This document shows, piece after piece, positions 32,513 through 42,172 of a DNA stretch of 64,000 bases (the first letter of the stretch is position 1; each line of letters begins with the position of its first letter). Origin of the DNA: Petrolisthes cinctipes. Lineage: Eukaryota > Arthropoda > Malacostraca > Decapoda > Porcellanidae. The translations under genes were made by a program, and so were the position numbers. The stretch spans positions 250,501-314,500 of the forward strand of contig JAWQEG010001384.1 in NCBI GenBank assembly GCA_033782935.1. The letters are read 5' to 3'. The notes below the pieces were generated by a model, which saw only the letters and a list, made by a program, of their open reading frames with translations, had not been told where the DNA came from and did not search any database.

Positions 32513-34054
32513 TTACTCGGTTAACTCTCCTTCAAGCAATCGTGACATAAGGTCCGCCCCGACATTAGCACTTCCCTTTATGTATTGCACAGTGAAGTTG
32601 AACTGTTGCAGATAGAGGGCCCAGCGCATAAGTCGTGCGTTGGCGTTCTTGGATGTACGCAAACTCTCCAGAGGCATATGATCGGTTTCTAACACAAAAT
32701 TATCACCATACAGATAGTAGTAGTATTTCTTAATACCTTCTACTACTGCCAGAAGTTCCTTTTCCACTGTACTGTAATTTTCTTCAGCAGACTTCAGTTT
32801 ACGACTGTGATATGCAACAGGGAATATTTCCCCATCCTTCTCCTGGAATAGGACTGCACCAAGACCATACTGAGAAGCATCAGTCCTAAGTATAAATGGC
32901 CGTTGGTTGTCAGGCAACTGCAAGATTGGTTCCTTGCAAAGAAGATTCTTAAGTGAAACGAATGCTTCTTCTTGTTCTGACCCCCATGAGATTTTATTAG
33001 GAGCATTCTTCCTTAAGAGCTCACTAAGTGGATGTGCAATGACAGAAAAGTTTGGGATAAACTTACGGTAATAACCTGTAAGACCCAAGAATGAACGCAC
33101 CTGTTTCTTTGTAACGGGTCGTGACGCATCCTTAATTTTCTTTATCTTGTCATTCTGGCACCCACAACGTCCCCCACCTACAGTGTGACCCAAAAATTGT
33201 ACCTCCTTCTGAAACAATTCACACTTAGATGGTTTGACTGTCATGTTATATTCCTGCAGTCGTTGCAAGACAGCTTGCAATATCACAATGTGCTCCTCAA
33301 ACGTGGTTGAGTGCACGAGAACATCGTCAACAAAAGCTTCAACCCCTTTAATGCCATGTAATACTTGACGCATGACACGATTAAACACGGCGGGAGAATT
33401 AGTGAGACCAAAAGGTAGTACCTTGAAATGATACAGCCCATTTGGCGTGGATATAGCCGTGAGGAGACGACTTCGTTTCTCCAGTGGTATCTGAAAGAAA
33501 CCCTTAGCCAAATCCATCTTAGAGAACACCTGAGAATTGCTAATCCTAGTAAAAATCTCTTGCTGATCACACATGGGTTCTGCATCGACCCTAGTGACAG
33601 CGTTGACACGCCGGTAATCCCCACAAATGCGTACCCCACCGTCCTTCTTCCGAACCACAACAATAGGGCTGGAATAAGACGAGTCCGACCTTTCAATAAT
33701 ACCAGCTGCTTCCATGTCATTAATTTCCTTACGTACTGTATCAATCAGCCGTACAGGAATAGGATATGGTTTCACCCTCACTGGTGTGTCGCTCGTAAGC
33801 TGTATCTCATGACAGGCTACGTTAGCAACAGCAGGCCTGTCAGAGAACACACGTGAATATTTTGCCAGTACCGCATTGACTCTTGCAAGCTGGTCTGGTC
33901 TTAAATTCTCCGAAACGGAGACCTCAGCCACTGTCTCACCTTGACGAGCTTCAGCCGTCTGCGGAGTATATCCCTCGTCACCCTCGGGGATTACCACAGC
34001 AGCGCTAACCATGTCTACTGCTGGGGAAAAATGACCACGGACTAGACTTAACAC
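32513..34054 (-). CDS. pol: Element 2 copy B reverse transcriptase-RNase H (513 aa)
   Basis: The intact C-terminal half of Pol. RT has the expected catalytic residues: D181 (KMDLAKGFFQIP) and the FVDD box at 241-244, unlike element 1. Fingers/palm blocks are YSSPIVVVRKKDGGVRICGDY and LPFGLTNSPAVF; the thumb/connection includes RSFLGLTGYYRKFIP. RNase H residues D392, E433, D458 and D501 are present (LRTDASQYGLGAVL, NYSTVEKELLAV, LETDHMPL, NVGADLMSR). The GTG-initiated start shown is only where the frame opens; in the element it is the continuation of Pol after integrase, broken here by a base lost near 34140. It ends at its natural stop 32513-32515. Confidence 0.9.
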   Translation of the reverse strand: MLSLVRGHFSPAVDMVSAAVVIPEGDEGYTPQTAEARQGETVAEVSVSENLRPDQLARVNAVLAKYSRVFSDRPAVANVACHEIQLTSDTPVRVKPYPIPVRLIDTVRKEINDMEAAGIIERSDSSYSSPIVVVRKKDGGVRICGDYRRVNAVTRVDAEPMCDQQEIFTRISNSQVFSKMDLAKGFFQIPLEKRSRLLTAISTPNGLYHFKVLPFGLTNSPAVFNRVMRQVLHGIKGVEAFVDDVLVHSTTFEEHIVILQAVLQRLQEYNMTVKPSKCELFQKEVQFLGHTVGGGRCGCQNDKIKKIKDASRPVTKKQVRSFLGLTGYYRKFIPNFSVIAHPLSELLRKNAPNKISWGSEQEEAFVSLKNLLCKEPILQLPDNQRPFILRTDASQYGLGAVLFQEKDGEIFPVAYHSRKLKSAEENYSTVEKELLAVVEGIKKYYYYLYGDNFVLETDHMPLESLRTSKNANARLMRWALYLQQFNFTVQYIKGSANVGADLMSRLLEGELTE

Positions 34055-35797
34055 TTCACTCTGTTCTGAGGTGATGTTATAACAGCCTGCCCCAACTGTG
34101 GTAACAATGGAAGTACACCCCTGTTGGGTGGTGTAATATCCTTAAGCATATTAAAATGGAACCGCTTGGCTTCACCTTTGATTTTAACTATGTAGTTAAG
34201 GTCATTCACCTTCTTGACTACTTCAAAGGGACCCTTCCACTGAGCCAACAACTTATTATGAGCTGTTGGTAACAGAACGAGACACTTCCCCCCTACCTGT
34301 AGCGTTCGGAGCTTAGTTTTCCTATCATAGTAGGACTTCTGAATCTCCTTTGCTTTAGATAACTCCTGCTTTGCAATCTCGCAGGTTTGCTGTAATCGTT
34401 CTGCCAAATCAATTACATAAGAATAAGTGGTTTTCACCACGGGATCCGATTCCTCATCGTCCCAAAGTTCACGTAGAACCTGAAGTGGTCCTCGAGCAGG
34501 TTTACCATACACTAACTCGAATGGACTAAATTGCAACGATGCCTGAGGTGCTTCGCGATACGCGAACAGTAGTGGCGAGATATACCTGGACCACTCCCTA
34601 GGTTGTTCTACTGCCATCCTCCTCAACATTTTCTTGAGAGTACCATTAAACCTCTCACACAACCCATTACACATTGGATGATAAGGTGTTGTCCTCAACC
34701 CTTTAACTGAGAGTAATCTCCACAATTCCTCCATCATCGCGGAGGTAAATTGACTGCCTCGGTCGGACAATACCTGCTTTGGTATGCCGACACGACAGAA
34801 TATATCCAACAAGGCTTCAGCCACTGTAGTGGCTTCAATATCACGCAGAGGCACTGCTTCAGGCCATCTGGTCGCGAAATCAACACAGGTAAGAATATAC
34901 TTGGCACCGTCCGTAGCCCTCGGAATAATCGGTCCAACAATATCAACCGCTACTCTCTAAATATGATTCTGAGATTAGCGGTAGAGGTTTGAGAGGTGCG
35001 GGCTTCACCCGACCCCTGTCACACGTTTTCTGACAAACGTCACATGACCTCAACAATCTCCCTATCTCTCTCCCCATACCTGGCCAATAGAAATGAGACT
35101 GAATCCTATCAATTGTTTTCCTCATCCCCATATGACCCCCTAATATAGCATGATGACCCAGGGTAAACACAGCCTGTCGGTATTTCTCTGGTACGAGAAA
35201 CTGAACCCTCTCTTCCCCATCGGGGTTTACTGTACGTCGGTAAAACCTGTTTCTCCTCCTGACGTAACTGGTTACAATACCATGTCGATCTCTACTGTCA
35301 CCCTCAAGTGCCTGCTTGCGAACAAGTGCCAATGAAGGGTCACTTGCTTGCTCTGCAATTACGTCCTCGCAATTTACGAGGTCGGCGGCAGTTGTCACTT
35401 GAAGTGGAACAACTGTTTTCTTCGCATGCGCCATACCCCTGGTTACAGCAGCTGCACCAGTCTGTGTGGAAACTTCCACTGAACACGCATTCTTAACCCC
35501 TGGTATATTTCCTATTACCAAATCTGACACAGGATTTTGCATGACTGCTGCAATTACCTGGCCTGTATAGAATGGACTCTCCACTGCAATTTTAGCAAGA
35601 GGATAGAGCCTCCTGGTACCATCAATCATAGTGATAGTTACCTGCTCCCCTGTATAATCATTAGAAGCAACTAAACCATCAGCGACACAACACCCCGATG
35701 ACCCATTATCTCGAAAGACTTCAACAGATATCCCGTTAACAATTCCCGGACAAATATGGAAACCAGACTTACCTTTCGAGACTCCTGTCGCGTTTAG
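34048..35797 (-). pseudogene. Element 2 copy B protease-integrase, two frameshifts
   Basis: It starts in frame after the gag UGA with the protease triad DNG, then the HHCC finger up to LPLISES, where CTCTAAATATG replaces CTCTCAAATG of copy A (about 34955) and shifts the frame. The DDE core resumes as 34854-34048 (MPLRDIEATTVAEALLDIF, LSDRGSQF, CERFNGTLKK) and is shifted again by one lost T near 34140, just before the RT frame. Copy A is intact at both sites, which proves these are lesions of this copy. Confidence 0.88.
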
Positions 35798-36922
35798 TCA
35801 CAATTGATGAGGTTCGTGAACCGACTGAGGCACTCGTGGTTCTACACTAGGTTGAACCGCCACAGGTGAATACTGTGGTTCACCCTGTGTTGCAGCTGCC
35901 GATCGCTGATAATAACCCTTATTTCCACTATGGTTATTACTATTTTTCCAGTTACTTTTTCCTTGGTAACGGTACTGATTGGACTGCTGCGAATAGTGAT
36001 TATTACCTTGTTTCTGGGTGTGATTAAAATGAGGGTTAGGTTGCGGACGAACAATTTGACTCTGCTGCTGTGACTGATTTTTACTCGACTGGTTATATGA
36101 AACAGCAGAGTTCTGAGAAGGCTTATTCGACTGATTAATTTTCTTATTATACTGAATCCGCGTATGGTAACCATACGCGGTAAAATGGGCGTCGGACATA
36201 TCCACCATCGTTTGCAACATTTTCACCTTGTTGGTTTTCAGCTGAGCCGACAATTCTGGAGGGCAAGACTTCTCCAACTGTGTACGAAGCAACAAGTCTT
36301 TTACCCCCTCCAACGTCTTAGGTGTTTCGGCCTTCTCCAACCACTGATCCAGGTAACTGGTCAGACGTGCACTAAACTGTGCAACAGTCTCCTTATCCTG
36401 TAAGGATGCACGCCAGAACTGATTCCTAGCGTCATCGACCGTCAACCCGTACGCCTGTAATAAAGCCTTTTTCATGTTCTCATAGTCTCTGGCGGTACTG
36501 TCGAGTCGGTGGAGAATACTAAGTGCTTTTCCATCGAATAAATTAATAAACTCGAGCTTCTTTATATCATCATCTAATCTATAAGTGTCTGCAACCATTT
36601 CGAATCGCTCAATAAACGGCTCGATATCGTCTCCCTCTACGTATTTTGACAGTTGTAACCTTGGGGTCACGGTGGTTGAGCTTACACCCTCACTTCCACT
36701 CGAGCTTTGACTTTCACTCGCACGTAATTTCAGTTCCAATACTTCCTTTTCATGTTCCCATTTCAATTTTTCTTGCTCTCTCTGTTCCCTTTCATTTTCT
36801 CTTATGGCCGCCCTTTCAAGCCTTTCTTCTTCTTGGCGGCCCTTCACGTACCCTTGAAGTTCGGCCTTACCTTCAATTCCCAATAGTTGAGCCTCTCCCA
36901 ACAATTCTTGTACGGTAGACAT
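35798..36922 (-). CDS. gag: Element 2 copy B Gag (374 aa)
   Basis: The same length and layout as the copy A Gag: a charged helical N part, SCAN-like capsid C-terminal domain and Gln/Asn-rich tail without a CCHC knuckle. The stop is again UGA-CUA (35798-35800 and onward) with an open pol frame behind it, so the arrangement was conserved in both copies and is not a chance mutation. Confidence 0.9.
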   Translation of the reverse strand: MSTVQELLGEAQLLGIEGKAELQGYVKGRQEEERLERAAIRENEREQREQEKLKWEHEKEVLELKLRASESQSSSGSEGVSSTTVTPRLQLSKYVEGDDIEPFIERFEMVADTYRLDDDIKKLEFINLFDGKALSILHRLDSTARDYENMKKALLQAYGLTVDDARNQFWRASLQDKETVAQFSARLTSYLDQWLEKAETPKTLEGVKDLLLRTQLEKSCPPELSAQLKTNKVKMLQTMVDMSDAHFTAYGYHTRIQYNKKINQSNKPSQNSAVSYNQSSKNQSQQQSQIVRPQPNPHFNHTQKQGNNHYSQQSNQYRYQGKSNWKNSNNHSGNKGYYQRSAAATQGEPQYSPVAVQPSVEPRVPQSVHEPHQL

Positions 36923-37030
36923 TTTTAATTTATTTTCTATCGTTTCGGTTGCCTTAATTTCTGGACAGTTATGACTATCTACTCGTGAAAGTGTGCGCGT
37001 GTGTGACTGGAGTTAATACAACGATCAGGT

Positions 37031-37048
37031 CCCTACGTTCGGGCGCCA
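37031..37048 (-). promoter_or_regulatory. Primer-binding site of element 2 copy B
   Basis: On the minus strand TGGCGCCCGAACGTAGGG lies four bases inside the 5' LTR. It is a tRNA-Lys-like primer site, slightly changed from copy A. Confidence 0.65.
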
Positions 37049-37052
37049 AATA

Positions 37053-38212
37053 TGTTACGGTGATGTGAGAATGATAGATAATGTATTTTATAATATGACA
37101 ATTACAACTTACCTTTCCCTGTTAATTTATGATCTCGTTGGTTGGCTGCAGCGAAGAACAAAAAGTCGGGGATTAATTCCTCGTTTAGGCCTCAATCACC
37201 ACGCACATAATAAATTTTTATGTTAAGGGTTCTTCCCGATATATATGTATTTATATAGATAACAAATCTACTGGTGCATTTAAACAACCAATTGCAAATT
37301 TTCTATATTTATTCAACTCCAGTATGCCAACATGAATAATTAAATTTCACACACACACACACACTCACGCAACGCTAGCTAGCTACTCGCTCTCGCTACC
37401 TCTCGCTCTCGCTCGCGTGACGATAGTCTAGCTTACGTTAACACTGTAGTAATTCTATCAATTGTTACGCGAGTTGGAATATTTTCTAATGTCTCACACT
37501 TTAGAGTCTCACAACACACTCGTAATTTTCTTCAAAGATCCAACTCCCCTTCACCTAATTCAGTTACTGAACCAGCGTCAATGCAACTAGTCAGTATACA
37601 ACTGTAAAGCCTTGTGAATCGCGTAATATACAACGAATTCGGCGTTTACGTTGATCACTCCCCACTGCACACGTGGAGGATTGATCTAGGTAAGGGAAGC
37701 TGACGATACGAGTGTGATCCTTCCTTCAGTGTGTCCTGTTCCAACTGACCCCAATTCTCCCTCCTTAACTGGTTCAAAATTTCTCTGACTCCTCCTCCTA
37801 TTTTTGTTCGTTTTTCCTAACTGGCTACGATTTACATTGTACCCACTTATACTTGAGTTATACATGCAATTTCAATTTACCTATGGCGTACTAATAATTC
37901 CCGATAATCTCCCTCCACTTCACGATCATTTGCAATACCATAGTTACCCTGGTAGCATAATTATTAATACAATTTGTAATTAATGTACGAACACCTATAT
38001 GACTGAATGTGGCAAATTCAGTTGAACCATGACCCTTTTCTAATTTTGGCTACTAATCCGGTACCTGCAGATTAACTAGCTGCACCCCCAACTTAACCCA
38101 CTCCTGTCTCCTTTGTCTCATGAATGGAATATTCCAGAACACTCCCAGTATGGAATCTTCCAACTCTCTGTAATTCAAATTACGTCACGAGTATTATGTC
38201 TGACTCGTGACA
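37053..38212 (-). repeat. 5' LTR of element 2 copy B
   Basis: 1160 bp, the partner of 30658-31816. The two LTRs differ by about four visible changes. Confidence 0.92.
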
Positions 38213-38379
38213 GTTTCCAAGCAACAACAGTCCACCACTACTTTTGTTAATCTGGTCCCGTTTCCTGGCATACTTTGGAGGAATCAAGGCACTCCAATGT
38301 ACCAAAGGTGTAGTACCCACTTAATTAATGAGGACTTGTGTGAGAGTAAACGATTGAAGAATGAAGGAGGATGAGGAAG

Positions 38380-38665
38380 AGGAAAGAAAGAAGAAAATGG
38401 AGATGAAATAAAAGTATAATGGAAAGGAAGGTTAATGGTAAAATGGAATTGTAGGGTAGGGAGAAAGGAAGGATAATGGTAGATTGTAATGGTAGGGTAG
38501 GGAGAAAGGAAGGATGATGGTAAAATGGAATGGTAGGTGAGGGAAAGTAAAGAGAGGGTTAGAAAATGGTCGGTAGGGGGAAAGGAAGGATAATGGTAGA
38601 ATGGAATGGTAAAGGAAGGATAATAGAATGATAGGGAGAGAGAAAGGAAGGATAATTGTAGAATG
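38380..38665. repeat. Purine-rich minisatellite
   Basis: Irregular units of about 30-45 bp built from GGAAAGGAAGGATAATGG and TAGAATGGAATGGTAGGG. It ends at the poly-T of the neighbouring SINE. Confidence 0.8.
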
Positions 38666-38668
38666 AAT

Positions 38669-39002
38669 TTTTTTTTTTTTTTTTTTTTATATGTTCCGAC
38701 AATGGACATAGGCTTAATCAAGCCCGTTACCGTGGCCCAGGTCAACTGCTGCTCATACACACACGTCACGACTTCCGAACTGGTACCCAACCACAGAGGG
38801 AGGAAAGTGAGGGTAATTCCCAAATACTGCAGCTGTTATGGTACCAGTGAGGGTGTTTTACGACGTTCGGTGGCCTTATAGTTAGTGCCTCAAACTCAAA
38901 TCGGAAGAGTAAATATTCTCAGGCCCTCACCTGAGAGGATCGATCTCCCGACCTCTAGTATACGAGTCCAGAACACTAAGTGAACCACTCGGCCACCTCC
39001 CC
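38669..39002 (-). mobile_element. tRNA-derived SINE (family S1), complete
   Basis: Minus strand. The head at the right end reads GGGAGGTGGCCGAGTGGTT (box A, 38982-38995) and GGGAGATCGATCC (box B, 38937-38949), like a tRNA-Leu/Ser-type class II tRNA. The body is about 250 bp and the poly-A tail is the T run at 38669-38688. This uninterrupted copy is the reference empty site for the foldback element at 47128-50110. Confidence 0.85.
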
Positions 39003-39106
39003 TACAAATTATTATTATTATTGTATAGGTACAATAGGAATTATTAGTATAGGTAGGGGGAGAGAAAGATAAAAGTAGGTTAAGATGAGATATCCTACTT
39101 GAAATT

Positions 39107-39230
39107 TGTGTTGTGTTGTGTTGTTGGTGTGTGTGTGTGATATACCTGTAGTGTATTGTGTTGTGTTGTTGGTGTGTGTGTGTGATATACCTGTAGTGTG
39201 CTGTGTTGTGTTGTTGGTGTGTATGTGTTG
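39107..39230. repeat. GT-rich minisatellite, about 54-bp unit
   Basis: About 2.3 units containing GTGTTGTGTTGTTGGTGTG and GATATACCTGTAGTGT. Confidence 0.8.
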
Positions 39231-39408
39231 AATAGTGTGAGGTGTTGTGTATTTGGTGTGGTTATGTGTAGTGCTGCAGTCTTATATAATGTATTTAAGT
39301 GTGCTGTGTTGTGTTAGTGTGTTGTTATCATCAACACCATGAATATTACATACTGACCCAACTCTCCTACTTGGGTAGAGGGTAAATACAATGCATGACC
39401 CCACTTAC

Positions 39409-39554
39409 CGGAGGAATCTCTTGTTGGAGGGCTACTGTTTCCTCCACACTATTCCAGGAAACAGAAGCCCCCAGTGTTACTAATAAGGGATCTGTTTCGT
39501 GGCATAATTTGGAGAATCACTTGCCTATCACTTTACCAACAACAGATTCATTCC
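39409..39554. mobile_element. Hairpin MITE; truncated neighbour follows
   Basis: 146 bp between TTAC (39405-39408, a decayed TTAA) and TTAA (39555-39558). Its core has CAGGAAACAGAAGCC and GGGATCTGTTTCGTGG. Directly after it, 39564-39625 is the first third of another copy (CTTTTGGTACGGTACATTGG), cut off by transposase-like sequence. Confidence 0.68.
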
Positions 39555-39621
39555 TTAAATTAAAGGGGAATTAATACACTTTTGGTACGGTACATTGGAG
39601 CGCCTTGATTCTTCCAAAGTA

Positions 39622-39700
39622 TGATGGAGGCCACAAATAACACAAGATATAATAGAGAGAACATCTATGAAGAAGCCGAGAGTGGGTATGTTACTAGTAA
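39622..39700 (+). pseudogene. Tc1 transposase fragment, plus strand
   Basis: It encodes NNTRYNRENIYEEAESGYV, the block that follows the second-domain tryptophan in the Tc1 transposase just to its right (minus strand NNTKYNRENIYEEARS). It lies tail to tail with that gene, so it is a separate fragment or part of a rearrangement. Confidence 0.7.
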
Positions 39701-39725
39701 CATTGATGTTACAAAGGAATACAAA

Positions 39726-41294
39726 TTAATAATGAGTCCATTCCCAATTGTTCGTTATCACCTCCTGCAGTCTGTCAGGAACAGAAGCGACAAGTTTGTA
39801 AATAATGTCCTGATTTCTTCTAAATCGTTCCCACTCTGTCATAGTGTGTTGTAGAAGCTGTTGGGATGTTCACTCCTGACCTGCCTCCCACGAGTTGACA
39901 ATAGCGCCCCAGCAGTTCTCGATGGGATTGAGATCAGGGCTGTGGGCTGGCCACTTCAGCACTTCTATATGTGGGTGTTCTTCGAAGCATTGTGTCACAA
40001 CTCTGGATGTGTGAACTGGGCAGTTGTCCTAAAATATAACATCAAAAGTTTACCTTGCATTACATAGTAGGTGTAATGGTGTATATTATCTTTTGGTTAA
40101 CCAGGTGAATTTTTCATATTTATAAAAACTTCGTCTATGCATCACAAGAAATGCAGTTTTACCTTTTTGTAAAATACAGTATATTACTGATGATTGGAAT
40201 TTTTACCATGAGAACCTTGCAACGTGGTTACTAAGCAGGAATAGGGTGTCTCCTCCATTCCACCTTAGTTCCCCATTTTGCAAGGTCCTACTTCAAGTTT
40301 AGATAATAATATTCAGTATTGAACTTACAGATGTTTACGCTAACTGATTACACAAAAGAGAAATGGACAACGTGGAAGAAAGACCTTATAGTGCAGGGAA
40401 GGATACTTCCCAAGTCTCGCCCGGTAAGGTTGATCCCGCTACGTAAGGATACGATAGGTTATAGTTACTCTTATTAATTGTTAGATGATAAAATGAGCTG
40501 GGAAAGACAATCAGACAAATTTAAAGATTATCCTATAATTAGTTTTATATCTATAACCAAGGCATAATTTTCTTTTCTTTTGCCCCACACTTCTCCCTGC
40601 CGGATGAGACTTGGGAAAAATGCTGGCGGGAAGAAAGAGGGACAAATAAATATGAGAAAGTGGTTGACACAGGTCCAAAATTCCCTATTTTCGTTTAAGG
40701 ATACTCACGTGCATAAATATCTGTTCTTCTGGCAGAGCCATGGCACGAACAGTGGGCAGCATTACTTCTTCAAGAATTTCAATGTATTTTCTGTGGTGAA
40801 GCGACCGTCGATATCTGCCAGTTCTCCAATCCCGAATAAGAAAACGCACTCCTGGCTTCTTCATAGATATTCTCTCTATTATATTTTGTGTTATTTGGCC
40901 TCCAGCAGTGCAGCCGGCCGTGGGTGTTAGACAGGAATGTCTTTTCATCTAAAAAGATCACTTTGTCCCAAAACTCAAGTCCTTCCTGCGCATAGCGTTG
41001 AGCAAACTCCAGTCGAACGAGACGGTGTCGTTCCTCTAGTTTTCCTTTCAACGCTGGGGTTCTGTGATGAACACCTGACTCATGGAGACGCCTTCGCACA
41101 GTTTCACTTGACACATCTAGGCGCAAGGCATCATGAACTGCAACAGCAGTTATGAGTGGATTTCTTCTAACTTCGTTCATAATTCTCTGATCATCTGCAT
41201 GCAGCAGAAATTTTCCTTGATCCTCCACATCTACACTGATCCTGTAGATCTCCAGCTTCCTCCCACCTCTTACACCACTTACATTGACAGACAC
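39726..41294 (-). pseudogene. Tc1-type transposase pseudogene with one intron
   Basis: Exon 1 (40709-41294) has the end of the helix-turn-helix region (ETVRRRLHESGVHHRTPALK) and the DDE start with VIFLDEKTF (first Asp). Exon 2 (39726-40028) begins exactly at the second catalytic Asp (DNCPVHTSRVVTQCF) and carries SPDLNPIENCWG (third acid, Glu). The 680-bp intron has donor CAC|GTGAGT and acceptor TTTTAG|GAC, phase 0. Lesions are a small deletion after EEARS, one lost base near 40790 (GAAAATAC), and an in-frame TGA in exon 2. The N-terminal DNA-binding part is missing where the GGTGT repeat begins. Confidence 0.83.
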
Positions 41295-41295
41295 A

Positions 41296-41519
41296 TGGGT
41301 GTCTAAGTGACACTATTTGGGGAGTCAGGAAACTATGTCCAAAATAGCATCTCAAAGGTGTAAAGGAAACACCTTTGGGGTGTCAGGCTTGGGTGTAAGT
41401 ATATACCTTGTGGGCGTCAAACAGACACCTCAAGAGTTTCAAGAGGACACCTCTAGGCTTTTTAGTACACACCTTAAGGGTGTCAGGATGACATCTCTAG
41501 GGTTTTAGTACACACCTTA
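41296..41519. repeat. Tigger subterminal GGTGT/ACACC repeat, part 1
   Basis: Repeated short inverted and direct ACACC/GGTGT words within CAAAATAGCATCTCAAAGG, GACACCTCAAG and GGATGACATCTCTAGGG. The same order recurs at 51600-52015 next to the Tigger 3' end. It is cut at TTA (41517-41519) by the Academ-like transposon and continues at 44622-44690. Confidence 0.78.
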
Positions 41520-41887
41520 TAGTCCATGGGCCGGACCCCCCAAAATCACTTTTTGGTACCATCCGAGGTGGCACGATCTAGTGATGTTTTTTATATTCTC
41601 CCATGTCTATAGGATATATTTTGATATGATAGCTCTTGCTAGGTGGTAGCTTAGTGCTAGTAATAACGACTTTTATAGCCGCACCCAACAGCACTCAACT
41701 ACGGACATCCGCAACTGAGAAAGAGATAATACTATAGGATAACCTTCTGAAAATATTAAAAATCGAAGTTCAAATAAATTATTTTGTATTTGTTAATAAT
41801 ACACTCCATAACATAATAAGCTGGCTTCAGGTTAAATGACATAAAAGTGAAAAGTAACACTAATCAACAGAAATTTGTTGTTACCAT

Positions 41888-42113
41888 ATGCTAGTACAGT
41901 GGTAACGCGCCTGCCTCGCATCCGTGAGGTCGGCAGATCGAGCCTCGCCCAGGCCCGAGAGTTTAAAACTGTTTACTGGGGGGTTACTGCCATGGCTGGG
42001 CACCATGGTGGGGAGTTGGGCTTGCCTGGCTGACGTTCAGGAGAGTATCTCATCAGAGATAGATACCAGAACTAAAACCATGCAACTTTACCTTTAACTT
42101 TAACTTTAAATGT
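41888..42113 (+). mobile_element. tRNA-derived SINE (family S2)
   Basis: Plus strand. Box A-like AGTGGTAACGCGCCTGCC and box B-like GCAGATCGAGCCTC are followed by a body and a tail of CTTTAACTTTAACTTTAA units. The short tandem tail, and not poly-A, resembles LINEs of the CR1/L2 group; the LINE at 53346 ends in CTTGAA units. It is not a tRNA gene because the anticodon arm region is degenerate and a long body follows. Confidence 0.8.
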
Positions 42114-42172
42114 ATACTTCTGTGCGACTTCTTCTAAACATAACAACGACTAATATTTCGGATACTATTGTA

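Larger units (their letters stand above)
30658..38212 (-). mobile_element. Element 2, copy B: full-length Gmr1-like LTR element
   Basis: 7555 bp on the minus strand with 1159- and 1160-bp LTRs that differ at only a few positions, and a perfect 5-bp target duplication GTTTC (30653-30657, 38213-38217). The order along the minus strand is 5' LTR, gag, in-frame UGA, protease, integrase, RT, RNase H, a UTR with a doubled 104-bp repeat, 3' LTR. It belongs to the same Gmr1-like group as element 1 but to a different family. Two one-base changes break integrase; RT-RNase H is intact. Confidence 0.93.
30604..38320. mobile_element. Hairpin MITE split by element 2
   Basis: The left part (30604-30657) follows TTAA at 30600-30603 and the right part (38218-38320) ends at TTAA 38321-38324. 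The LTR retrotransposon entered at GTTTC between the two arms. Without it, the MITE would be of the usual 150-160 bp size. Confidence 0.75.

Noticed and set aside
38937..39002. A tRNA-Leu/Ser gene on the minus strand
   Set aside because: The same head with the same body and poly-A tail occurs again at 46956-50276, so it is a SINE.
41888..41960. A tRNA gene
   Set aside because: Boxes A and B are recognisable, but the arms do not fold well and a SINE body with a tandem tail follows.
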